Source: Bacteroidales bacterium (GTDB taxonomy: Bacteria > Bacteroidota > Bacteroidia > Bacteroidales > Muribaculaceae). From it: a stretch of 29,958 nt of DNA. Below, in pieces: positions 6,907 to 17,869 of the stretch; the first letter of the stretch is position 1, and each line of letters opens with the position of its first letter. The notes under the pieces were generated by a model. The model searched no databases, had not been told where the DNA came from, and saw only the letters and a list, made by a program, of their open reading frames with translations. Made by a program: the position numbers and the translations under genes. The stretch covers positions 1-29,958 of the forward strand of contig SFNC01000011.1 in assembly GCA_004554255.1 (NCBI GenBank), given 5' to 3'.

Positions 6907-9900
6907 ATGATTACCTATTTTACAGATAACGACACCGTGTATTGCGTGACCGGCAAGTGCAAGTTTACTGCTGCTGAGATTGCGCGTCTGAGCGATATTC
7001 TGCGCGCCGAGCATGTTGAGGGCATTCCTGCCGGAGAGTATGCCGGTCCCCGTCCCGGGATGGTTACGCCGTGGTCCACAAATGCCACGGAGATACTGCA
7101 GAATGCCGGTTTGAGCAATGTGCAGAGGGTGGAGCGTTTCAGAGAAGTCAGGGAAGTCAGAGAGTTTAGAGGGTTGAGGGAAATCAGGGATCTAAGGGAC
7201 CTTGGAGACCTGGAAGGCAACGTTGCCGTCTCGTCGGGAGAGAGCCCCTTGGTGGGCGACATCCGGGAGTACAGCCGTCGCTGCGGATTGTCGCTTAGCG
7301 AGGATGAGGTGCGCTACCTGGAGGGCCTGGGACGCCAGCTCACAGAGAGTGAGGTGTACGGGTTCGCGCAGATAAACAGCGAGCACTGCCGCCACAAGAT
7401 TTTCAACGGTCGGTTCGTGGTGGACGGCGAAGCAAAGCCGCAGAGCCTCTTTGATCTTATCCGCGCAACTACTGCGGCATCGCCGGGGCAGGTTTTCTCG
7501 GCATACAGTGACAATGCCGCCGTGATGCACGGGTGCACGGTGGAGCAGTTTGCGCCCGAGAGTGGCGAGAGGCCGTCGGAGTATAGACTTGACGAGCGCG
7601 AGGTGATGTGGACGCTTAAGGCGGAGACGCACAACTTCCCGACGACCGTGGAGCCCTTCGCAGGGGCTGCGACAGGCAGCGGGGGCGAGATTCGCGACCG
7701 CCTGTGCACGGGCCGTGGCAGTATTCCCCTTGCCGGTACGGCCGTCTACATGACGTCCATGCACAAGCGCGAGGGTGCCCTGCATGGTCCGGAAGAGCTG
7801 CTGATACGGGCTTCGGACGGCGCCTCGGACTTCGGCAATAAATTCGGCCAGCCGCTGATTTGCGGATCAGTGCTGACGCTTGAGGAGCCGGCCGGTGATT
7901 TTATGCGCGGCTACGACAAGGTGGTGATGATGGCCGGTGGAGTGGGGTACGTGCCTGCGGACTGTGCCGTCAAGGCCGCGGTTGAGCCGGGGATGCGGAT
8001 AGTGGTGCTTGGCGGCGACAGTTACCGCATAGGCATGGGCGGTGGCTCGGTATCGTCCATGGACGGAGGCAGTTACGGAGCCATGGCGTTGAATGCCGTT
8101 CAGCGTGCCAACCCGGAGATGCAGCGCCGTGTGGCGAATGTTATACGTGCTTTGGTGGATGCCGGCGCACCCGGAATTGCGGCGATACATGACCATGGTG
8201 CGGGCGGACATGTAAATGCGTTGTCCGAGCTGATGTCTCCCGTGGGCGGACATGTGGACATGGAACGCCTTGCCAAGGGAGATGCAACGCTGACGGATGC
8301 CGAGCTGCTGTGCAACGAGAGCCAGGAGCGTGTGGCATTGGCTGTTAGCGCGGAGTCGTTGCCGTTGGTGGAGGCCATAGCGCGCCGCGAGCGGGCTCCG
8401 CTGAGTGTTGTGGGAACTATAGAGGCTACGGGACGTATAGTATTCTCGCGCAAGGGTGCCACGCCGTTTGATATGGCTGTGAGCGAGCTGTTCGCCGAAG
8501 TGCCGCAGCGCGAGGTGACCGGGATGACAGAGGTGATGGATGAAATCGATGATGTGACTTATAAATCTTATATAACTTATAAGATATATAAACGCGCCGT
8601 TAAATCCTATTCCATAGCTGCGGGCTGCAAGGATTGGCTCACCGGCAAGGTGGACCGCAGTGTAGGCGGACTGGTGGCGCGTCAGCAGTGCGTAGGCGAG
8701 CTGCAGCTGCCGTTGTCCGACTGTGGTGTTACTGCACTGTCGTTTACAGGGAGCCGGGGCATTGCCACGTCTATCGGACATGCTCCGTTGGTGGCCCTTA
8801 GCAATGTGCGGAAGTCGGTGCGGGTGGCTGTAGCCCGCGCACTCACTAATATATCATGCGCGCGCGTACGCGATGGCCTGAGCGGGATTGTGCTAAGCGC
8901 CAACTGGATGTGGGCGACGGATACTCCGGAGGACTGTGCCGACCTGTACGCCGCCGTGGAGGAATTCTCGCTGTTCTGCCGCGACTTGGGCATCGCCGTC
9001 CCCACGGGCAAGGACTCGCTGTCCATGACTCAGCGCTATGCCGACGGCACAGTGGTGCGTGCTCCGGGAACGCTGGTAGTGTCTGCCGCGGGGCTTGTGG
9101 AGGATGTTTGCGCCACGCTTGACCCGGTGCTCAAGGGCACAGACACGTCTCTGTACTTTGTTCCGTTCTGCGTGGACAATGCCGGACAGATGCGCAGGGC
9201 GTTTGCCATGTTGCAGGGATGCGATGCACTGTCTATGCACGATATCGGCGCGGGCGGACTTAAGCTTACACTCGCGGAGATGGCGTTTGCCAACATGCGT
9301 GGCGGTATAGAGGTGACGGCGGACATAGACCTGCGGATTGAGAGTCCCGGCGTGGTTGTGGAGTCCGGGAAAGCACTTGACGCACAGCTGATAGGACACA
9401 CTATACCTGAGCGTGTTCTACGCCTCCCCGACGGCAGCGAGCAGGACATTGACGCCCTGCGTCGCGACTGGTACGAGGTGTCGGTACGCATGGACGCCCT
9501 GCAGAGTAACCCGGTGACGGCGGCACAGCGTGCCCTAAGCCTGGGGCATCAGCCGGTGGTCTGGCGGAACTATGAGTTCTCTGAGAATTCAGCGGCAGGA
9601 TGTCGCTCATCCAAAGCGCCCCGTGCAGCGGTGATTCGCGAGAAAGGCAGCAACGGTGAGCGCGAGATGGCGTATGCCCTGCACTGTGCGGGCTGGGAAG
9701 TCACAGATATTACCGTTACGGACCTCTGCGCCGGTAATGCGAAGTTACGCGATGTAACTTTAGTGGTGTTCTGCGGAGGGTTTACCAACAGCGATGTTCT
9801 GGGAGCCGGACGCGGATGGGCGGCGACGCTGCGCGGCAATGCCACGGCATCGGAAGAACTGAGGCAGTTCTTTGCGCGCCCGGATACACTGTCTCTTGGC

Positions 9901-10371
9901 GTCTGCAATGGTTGCCAGCTGATGGTGGAACTCGGGCTATTTGACACTGACACAACTACCGTACACATGGCGGAGAATGTCTCCGGGCGGTTTGAGTCGG
10001 AATTCGTGAGTGTGGACGTTGCCGACAGCCCCGGAGCGATGCTCTCAGGCTTGCGTGGCGCGACGTTGGGCGTATGGGTGGCACATGCCGAGGGCCGCTT
10101 TGTGATAGAGGGCCCGGATGTTCATGTAGCCATGCGCTATCATTATTCCGATTATCCCGGCAACCCCAATGGCTCGGCCGGAGACGTTGCGGGCATCGTC
10201 AGTGCCGACGGGCGTCACCTTGCGATTATGCCTCATCCTGAGCGTAGCATCCAGACACGGCAGTGCGGCTACTGGCCGGGTGAGCAGGGCTATACGCCCT
10301 GGCTGCGGATGTTTACTCCCGCTCGGATAACTCCAGCCAGCGGAGTTCGGCGGCGTCAAGACGGTCGGTGA
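6907..10371 (+). CDS. purL: Phosphoribosylformylglycinamidine synthase (large type)
   Basis: 1154 residues. It converts FGAR, glutamine and ATP to FGAM in purine synthesis (step 4), in the cytoplasm. Order: N-terminal domain, then FAQINSEHCRHKIF (153-166), KAETHNFPTTVEPF and GAATGSGGEIRDR in the first synthase half, NPEMQRR, a second half with SANWMWA and PTGKDSLSM, and a C-terminal glutaminase with GVCNGCQLM (nucleophile Cys) and MPHPERS. It is shorter than the usual 1230-1300 residues because loops are replaced: residues 79-102 are Arg-X-hydrophobic triplets, about 551-562 are TYK/SYI triplets, and about 893-902 come from a palindromic repeat. The catalytic motifs are intact, so it should be active. 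The last 19 residues (from FTPARI) are encoded opposite the end of the ABC-F gene; homologues normally end with a sequence like FxNARKW. Confidence 0.96.
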   Translation: MITYFTDNDTVYCVTGKCKFTAAEIARLSDILRAEHVEGIPAGEYAGPRPGMVTPWSTNATEILQNAGLSNVQRVERFREVREVREFRGLREIRDLRDLGDLEGNVAVSSGESPLVGDIREYSRRCGLSLSEDEVRYLEGLGRQLTESEVYGFAQINSEHCRHKIFNGRFVVDGEAKPQSLFDLIRATTAASPGQVFSAYSDNAAVMHGCTVEQFAPESGERPSEYRLDEREVMWTLKAETHNFPTTVEPFAGAATGSGGEIRDRLCTGRGSIPLAGTAVYMTSMHKREGALHGPEELLIRASDGASDFGNKFGQPLICGSVLTLEEPAGDFMRGYDKVVMMAGGVGYVPADCAVKAAVEPGMRIVVLGGDSYRIGMGGGSVSSMDGGSYGAMALNAVQRANPEMQRRVANVIRALVDAGAPGIAAIHDHGAGGHVNALSELMSPVGGHVDMERLAKGDATLTDAELLCNESQERVALAVSAESLPLVEAIARRERAPLSVVGTIEATGRIVFSRKGATPFDMAVSELFAEVPQREVTGMTEVMDEIDDVTYKSYITYKIYKRAVKSYSIAAGCKDWLTGKVDRSVGGLVARQQCVGELQLPLSDCGVTALSFTGSRGIATSIGHAPLVALSNVRKSVRVAVARALTNISCARVRDGLSGIVLSANWMWATDTPEDCADLYAAVEEFSLFCRDLGIAVPTGKDSLSMTQRYADGTVVRAPGTLVVSAAGLVEDVCATLDPVLKGTDTSLYFVPFCVDNAGQMRRAFAMLQGCDALSMHDIGAGGLKLTLAEMAFANMRGGIEVTADIDLRIESPGVVVESGKALDAQLIGHTIPERVLRLPDGSEQDIDALRRDWYEVSVRMDALQSNPVTAAQRALSLGHQPVVWRNYEFSENSAAGCRSSKAPRAAVIREKGSNGEREMAYALHCAGWEVTDITVTDLCAGNAKLRDVTLVVFCGGFTNSDVLGAGRGWAATLRGNATASEELRQFFARPDTLSLGVCNGCQLMVELGLFDTDTTTVHMAENVSGRFESEFVSVDVADSPGAMLSGLRGATLGVWVAHAEGRFVIEGPDVHVAMRYHYSDYPGNPNGSAGDVAGIVSADGRHLAIMPHPERSIQTRQCGYWPGEQGYTPWLRMFTPARITPASGVRRRQDGR
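7141..7212 (+). repeat. Eight degenerate 9-bp tandem units inside purL
   Basis: Units begin at 7141, 7150, 7159, 7168, 7177, 7186, 7195 and 7204, mostly of the form AGRGA plus four bases. In frame they code REV, REV, REF, RGL, REI, RDL, RDL, GDL. The DNA is purine-rich on the plus strand and unlike the surrounding purL sequence. The position corresponds to the variable segment between the N-terminal domain and the first synthase half. Confidence 0.85.
8557..8592 (+). repeat. Four AT-rich 9-bp tandem units inside purL
   Basis: Units at 8557, 8566, 8575 and 8584 (ACTTATAAA, TCTTATATA, ACTTATAAG, ATATATAAA) code TYK, SYI, TYK, IYK. The stretch has no G or C beyond one or two bases per unit, in a gene that is otherwise about 55-60% GC. 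It lies just before the conserved CKDWLTGKVDR motif, where homologues have a variable loop. Confidence 0.85.
9591..9607. repeat. Palindromic repeat copy B, inside purL
   Basis: Two 7-nt arms around GGA (AGCGGCA then TGTCGCT, one G-U type mismatch), preceded by ATTC and followed by CATCCAA. In the purL frame the element and flanks code NSAAGCRSSK, in the linker between the synthase and glutaminase domains. It shares its right flank with copy C and its left flank with copy A read on the other strand. Confidence 0.65.
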
Positions 10372-12076
10372 GAGCGGCGTAGGCCTGGGAGAGGGCGGCG
10401 AAATCCTCGTTTCCGGCAGGAGCTTCGCCGTTGAAGATGGCTTCGAGGCGCGTTTTCTCGGCGTTCAGCGTGGCGAGTTCATCGTTGAGGGCTGCGAGCT
10501 CCTGTTTCTCCTTGTAGGAGAGTTTTGCGGGCCGTGAGGTGACGTCTTTGCGGGATGCCGCCTCGGTTTTCTTTACCGCAGGAGCTGCCGAACGCTGCTC
10601 GGCCTTGAGCATTTCGCGGTATTCGGTATAGGTGCCGGGGAAATCGCGGACAGTGCCGTCGCCGGTCATCACGAACAGGTGCTCAGCTATGCTGTCCAGG
10701 AAGAATCTGTCGTGGCTGATGACTATCACGCATCCCTTGAAGTCGGCGAGGTACTCCTCTAATATGCCGAGGGTTACGATGTCCAGGTCGTTGGTAGGCT
10801 CGTCCAGAATGAGGAAATTGGGGCGGCGCATCAGTACCGTTGCCAGGTGCAGTCGGCACAGCTCGCCACCGCTGAGGGTGCGTATGTACTTCTGCTGGTC
10901 GGGGACAGAGAATAGAAAATGCTGCAGGAACTGCATGGGAGAGAGGCGCACGCCGTCGCGGAGCTCTATGTCCTCGGCGAAGTCTGTGACGGCGTCTATC
11001 ACCTTTTGGTCGGGGTTGAAGCTGATTCCGTCCTGGCTGTAGTAGCCGAAGCGGACGGTCTCGCCGACATCGAAGTGTCCGGTGTCCGGTGCAACGAGTC
11101 CCATGAGCATTTTTATGAATGTTGACTTGCCCACGCCGTTGTGGCCTACAATGCCCACCTTGTCGTAGCGCGCGAACACGTAGGAGAAGTCGCGGAGGAT
11201 TACCTTGTCGCCGTAAGCCTTGCCGATGCCGTGGGCCTCAAAGATTTTGTTGCCTATGTAGGTGGATTCGGTGCCTATGGAGACATTGTTCTCGGCGAGA
11301 TTCATACGCGAGCGCTCCTTCAGGTCGTAGAACTGATTTATGCGGTACCGTGCCTTTCCGGCACGTGCCTGGGGCTGTCGGCTCATCCAGTCCTGCTCCT
11401 TGCGGAGGGTGTTGCGTACCTTGCTGAGCTCGGCCGACATAGCCTCTATGCGCTCGCGTCGGCGGCGCAGATAGTAGTCGTAGTTGCCGTCGTAGCAATA
11501 TACGCTTTCACGGTCAATCTCTATTATGCGGTTGCAGACGCGGTCCAGGAAATAGCGGTCGTGGGTAACCATGAGCAGAGTCATACGCGAGCGCGAGAGG
11601 TAGCTCTCCAGCCACTCCACGGTGCTGATGTCCAGGTGGTTGGTGGGCTCGTCCAGGATTAACAGCTGGGGCCCGAGAGCCACAACCTGTGCTATGGCAA
11701 TACGCTTGCGCTGGCCGCCGGACATGGTGTCCACGGACGCTGACATATCGGTGATTCCCATCTGTGTGAGCAGCCGTACGAACTGCTGGCGGTGGTCATC
11801 GTCGGCGAAATCGTCGGCTAAGTACTGCGGCGTGGCACCCTCGGGGAATGCCGGTTGCTGAGGCAGGTACCCCACGGTGATGCCGCTGTTAAGGATTACG
11901 CTGCCCGAGTCCGGGGATTCCTCTCCGGCGATAATTCGGAGCATGGTTGACTTGCCGGTGCCGTTTTTAGCGACGATGCCTATCTTGTCGCCCTCGTTTA
12001 CCGTGAATGAGATGTCGGCGAACAGCATGCGCACGCCGTAGCTCTTGGTGAGGCTGTCTATCTGCAGGTAGTTCAT
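10313..12076 (-). CDS. uup: ABC-F ATPase, Uup type
   Basis: 587 residues, two ABC domains in one chain with no membrane segments. Domain 1: Walker A AKNGTGKST (about 35-43), signature MSGGQRKR, Walker B LLILDEPTNHLD. Domain 2: GHNGVGKST, LSGGELCRL, FLILDEPTNDLD. Between them is the Arg-rich linker (YYLRRRRERIEAM) typical of ABC-F. The C-terminus has a charged spacer and a Leu/Ala-rich coiled coil, which in Uup is a nucleic-acid binding element. ABC-F proteins act on ribosomes; Uup is also tied to DNA repair and branched intermediates. Its 3' end overlaps purL by 59 bp tail to tail. The ATG is 5 nt after a -7 box, suggesting a leaderless mRNA. Other ABC-F subfamilies are possible. Confidence 0.9.
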   Translation of the reverse strand: MNYLQIDSLTKSYGVRMLFADISFTVNEGDKIGIVAKNGTGKSTMLRIIAGEESPDSGSVILNSGITVGYLPQQPAFPEGATPQYLADDFADDDHRQQFVRLLTQMGITDMSASVDTMSGGQRKRIAIAQVVALGPQLLILDEPTNHLDISTVEWLESYLSRSRMTLLMVTHDRYFLDRVCNRIIEIDRESVYCYDGNYDYYLRRRRERIEAMSAELSKVRNTLRKEQDWMSRQPQARAGKARYRINQFYDLKERSRMNLAENNVSIGTESTYIGNKIFEAHGIGKAYGDKVILRDFSYVFARYDKVGIVGHNGVGKSTFIKMLMGLVAPDTGHFDVGETVRFGYYSQDGISFNPDQKVIDAVTDFAEDIELRDGVRLSPMQFLQHFLFSVPDQQKYIRTLSGGELCRLHLATVLMRRPNFLILDEPTNDLDIVTLGILEEYLADFKGCVIVISHDRFFLDSIAEHLFVMTGDGTVRDFPGTYTEYREMLKAEQRSAAPAVKKTEAASRKDVTSRPAKLSYKEKQELAALNDELATLNAEKTRLEAIFNGEAPAGNEDFAALSQAYAALTDRLDAAELRWLELSERE

Positions 12077-12081
12077 GGGTG

Positions 12082-12113
12082 CAAAGTTACATCATATTTG
12101 CGGATTGGGCAAG
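12082..12113 (-). promoter_or_regulatory. Promoter of the ABC-F gene
   Basis: On the minus strand CTTG (12113-12110), 20 nt, then TAACTTTG (12089-12082), followed by only 5 nt before the ATG at 12076-12074. The predicted start is at or very near the A of ATG, so the mRNA should be leaderless or nearly so. Confidence 0.75.
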
Positions 12114-12119
12114 AGTCTC

Positions 12120-12136
12120 AGCGGCATCTTGCCGCT
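12120..12136. repeat. Palindromic repeat copy C
   Basis: Perfect 7-3-7 palindrome (AGCGGCA, TCT, TGCCGCT), preceded by TCTC and followed by CATCCAA as in copy B. It lies between the stop of the outer-membrane channel gene (12149) and the -33 box of the ABC-F gene, so it may end the efflux transcript; no T-run follows. Confidence 0.7.
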
Positions 12137-12148
12137 CATCCAATAGGC

Positions 12149-13332
12149 TTATTCGGCTGCGATGGAATGCAGGGTGGTGAGGTTGGTGACGTAGGCGTAT
12201 TCGGCAGCGAGGAGCTCGGTCTGAGCCGACTCAAAGTAGCTCAGCTCCTGCAGGTATGTGATGACGTTGATTTGTCCGCCGTTGTAAGCCATGAGCAGCA
12301 GGTCGGGATAGGTATTGTCCAGAACGACTTTGGACATCTCCCGGAGTGTGCCGGCACGGCGTGTGGCATCGGCATACGCTGCTTTGACCTTTGACTTGGC
12401 GGCGGCAGCGGCCTCCGACGCTTCAAACCCGAGACTGCGGGCCTGTATGTCGGCGGCGTTTGCAGCGGCCTTGTTTGTGAACACGGGGATGGAGATGCCC
12501 ACGGCCAGGCCGTTGAAGTGCGTATGCTCCTCGTAGGCATGCCGGTATCCGAGACTGAATCCCGGCAGGCGCTCGGCCGATGCTGTCCGCGATGCCAGAC
12601 GTGCCGCTTCGGCATTCTGCATGGCGGCTTTAACGGACGGGTTGTTCTCAACGGCGAGGGAGAGGTACTGCTCCAGCGATAAAAGCGGGCGGGGCATGTA
12701 TCCGGTGAGGTCCACGTCCAGGTCATTGCCGCCGTTCAGCGCCGCCAGCTGCTCCTTGAGTACGTCCATCTGCTGATTCAGGTCGGCGCGTTTTGCTGTC
12801 ATGGTGTACAACTCAAAGTCCAGCTTCTTGACATCCAGCAGTGTGACCTGCCCGTGCTTGTATGCTTCCGAGACCTTGTCCTTGATTTTGGTAACACCGG
12901 CAATCAGACGCTCGTTCAGCTCAATCTGCTTGTGCACATAGATGGCATTGTCTATGGTCAGCGCGGCTTCAAGAGCCACCTCGCGGGCTTCGGCTTGATA
13001 AAGGTACTCGAACGCACCGATACGTGCCTTTGCCTCCTTGGCGCGGCGTCGGTACACACCGGGCCAGTCGAAAGATTGAGCGACGCCTACGTTCCATTTG
13101 CGGTTGCTGTCGGGGCCCCACAGGTGCTCGAATTCCACCTCGGGCTGCGAGCTGAAGCGTCCGGCCACACTGAGAGCCGTGGCCTCGGATTTGTGCTGTT
13201 CGGCAAGCGCCTTTAGCCGCAGGTTGTGCTCTTTAATCTGCTCTATCGCTTGCTCGCGGGAGAGCGACTGTGCCGACATGGGCATGGCAAGCAGTGCCAA
13301 TGCCGCGGCGGTAAGGGTTATATATGACAATT

Positions 13333-13336
<4 letters not shown>
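12149..13336 (-). CDS. Outer-membrane efflux channel (TolC/CusC-type)
   Basis: 395 residues with a cleavable signal peptide (about 1-22, ending MSAQS). Two repeats of the outer-membrane efflux family can be seen: LSREQAIEQIKEHNLRLKAL near the N-terminus and LSLEQYLSLAVENNPSVKAA about 200 residues later, each followed by long Ala- and Gln-rich helical stretches. Such proteins trimerise into a channel through the outer membrane and periplasm. It is the last gene of a leftward operon after an adaptor and an RND pump; its ATG overlaps the TGA of the pump gene (ATGA), pointing to translational coupling. By context it exports metal ions. Confidence 0.92.
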
Positions 13337-16425
<3,089 letters not shown>

Positions 16426-16440
16426 AAGCGACAGTCCGGA

Positions 16441-17694
16441 TCAATGATTATGGTTATGTCCTTCGGGAATCACACCTGCCGATTCGGCCAGACGCACGGT
16501 TGTGGCACCTACTGATACCACGGCATCGCCGCTGTGCACGCCGGAGGTGATTTCCACACGCTTGCCGTTGCTCTGTCCCAGGGTCACCGGGCTTTTCAGG
16601 TAGCCTTCCTCGTCCACGCGGATGTAAACATAATAGTTGCCCTGCTGTTCGGACAGTGCCGATACGGGAACGGTAATGACATCCTGTCGCGGCTGTCCCT
16701 CAAGGTAGACCTCCACCGCCGTTCCGGGAATCAGAGAGGCACCGGTGTTCTGAACAGAGAAATACACAGGAATATAACCGCCGTTTGCGCGGGGAGCGCC
16801 CGATGCGGCGATGCGCTTGCCGCCGAGGTCAGATATGTCTATGGTCTCTGTAGAGTAGGGAACCTTTATTTTTGCGCCGGTGAGCGATGCGATTGCTCCG
16901 TAATGGCGCTGAGGCAGGTCGGCGCGCAATGTCAGTGAGCCGCCGCCGGAGATGGAGGCCACTGATGCGCCTGCGTCAACAAACTGTCCCTGGCGTGCGT
17001 CCAGGTTGGTGATGACGCCGCTGACAGGTGCGGTGATGCGTCCCGATGACGCCCCGGGGCTGTAGGCTGCCTTGGCGGTGTTCAGCGCGGCAAGAGCAGC
17101 GTTGTATTCGGCGGTGGAGACTATACCGTGCTCGTGGAGAGGCTTCAGTCGGTCCACCTCTTTCTGTGCCGCCTGGACGGCCGCGCGTGCAACGGCATTG
17201 GGGTCGCCGCCGGTCATGCCCGTGGATTTGACAGTGGCGATAAGGGTTCCGGCAGACACCTGCTTGCCCGGAGCGATGCCGGGAGCGAAAGTCACCACAC
17301 CCGAGGCCGGAGCGGATGCCACGGCGGCGCCCTGGGCGCTTTCCACGATTTCACCGCTGACCTTTATCACGCTGTTGAACTCTCCGGGCTTCACGGTCTC
17401 CACCTTCACGCCCATGAGCTTTGCCTGCTCGGGCTTGAGGATAATCTCGTCGCCGCTGCCATGATTGTGGCCTTCGTGGCCCTCATGGTGATGTCCCTCG
17501 TGGTCATGTCCTTCGTGGTGATGCCCTTCGTGGTCATGTCCCTCATGGCCTTCATGGTCGTGGTCGTTACCCTCGCCATGATGATGGTGATGATGTGCAA
17601 GTTCGTCATTACTGTTGCTGTTGCGGCAGCCGGTTCCACACGTCAGCGCCATCGCCGATACGGCAAAAAATAATGGTATATAGTGATGTCTCAT
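16441..17694 (-). CDS. Periplasmic adaptor (CusB/CzcB-type) with a His-rich N-terminus
   Basis: 417 residues. It links the inner-membrane pump and the outer-membrane channel and may hand metal to the pump. A signal (about 1-22) ends at C19 or C23, so it is probably a lipoprotein. Residues 34-78 are about half His, with GHDHE/GHHHE units repeated four times, and the protein ends HNHNH; both suggest metal binding. Then come the beta-barrel and lipoyl-like parts (VKVETVKPGEFNSVIKVSGE; GRITAPVSGVITNL), a helical hairpin (AVQAAQKEVDRLKPLHEHGIV) and a membrane-proximal domain. The frame opens at 17781, but those 29 codons cover the promoter; MRHHYIPLFF at 17694 is the proper start. First gene of the operon. 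Confidence 0.93.
   Translation of the reverse strand: MRHHYIPLFFAVSAMALTCGTGCRNSNSNDELAHHHHHHGEGNDHDHEGHEGHDHEGHHHEGHDHEGHHHEGHEGHNHGSGDEIILKPEQAKLMGVKVETVKPGEFNSVIKVSGEIVESAQGAAVASAPASGVVTFAPGIAPGKQVSAGTLIATVKSTGMTGGDPNAVARAAVQAAQKEVDRLKPLHEHGIVSTAEYNAALAALNTAKAAYSPGASSGRITAPVSGVITNLDARQGQFVDAGASVASISGGGSLTLRADLPQRHYGAIASLTGAKIKVPYSTETIDISDLGGKRIAASGAPRANGGYIPVYFSVQNTGASLIPGTAVEVYLEGQPRQDVITVPVSALSEQQGNYYVYIRVDEEGYLKSPVTLGQSNGKRVEITSGVHSGDAVVSVGATTVRLAESAGVIPEGHNHNH
17461..17595 (-). repeat. Tandem repeat coding the His-rich metal-binding tract
   Basis: Imperfect 15-bp units (GHDHE, GHHHE) arranged as a 30-bp double unit, flanked by a six-His run and by GHEGHNHG. On the plus strand it reads as repeated CATGGTGATG-like and CGTGGTCATG-like blocks. 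Such tracts change length easily by slippage. Confidence 0.8.
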
Positions 17695-17719
17695 ACTGTG
17701 TAATTGGTTAATTTGTCCG

Positions 17720-17727
17720 CAAAGATA
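17720..17727 (-). promoter_or_regulatory. -7 box (TATCTTTG) of the efflux operon
   Basis: A perfect TAnnTTTG on the minus strand 25 nt before the adaptor ATG at 17694, giving a leader of about 20 nt. No good -33 TTTG is spaced correctly, which would fit a promoter needing an activator; no operator for a metal regulator is recognisable. Confidence 0.55.
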
Positions 17728-17819
17728 ATAAATATATTGTGTTTGGAGGGATAAAACCGCCATTTTAGGGTGTTTTTGCAACTGATGTGCAAAACTGCGG
17801 GGTAAATATTGCTCTGCGA

Positions 17820-17851
17820 TTTGGTCGTATGGCTATAATTCACTAATTTTG
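17820..17851 (+). promoter_or_regulatory. Promoter of ftsE
   Basis: TTTG (17820-17823), 20 nt, TAATTTTG (17844-17851): a full match to the Bacteroidetes consensus, with a leader of about 12 nt. It is divergent from the efflux operon promoter. Confidence 0.85.
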
Positions 17852-17869
17852 CCACAAAACAAATAGGCA

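Noticed and set aside
7867..8781. 304-codon antisense frame inside purL
   Set aside because: Shadow of a conserved gene; His/Arg-rich with no domain, no promoter.
17128..17673. 181-codon plus-strand frame with a Val/Met-rich hydrophobic tail opposite the His-rich adaptor
   Set aside because: The hydrophobic run is just the complement of the His-rich repeats (CAT/CAC read as ATG/GTG); not a membrane protein gene.
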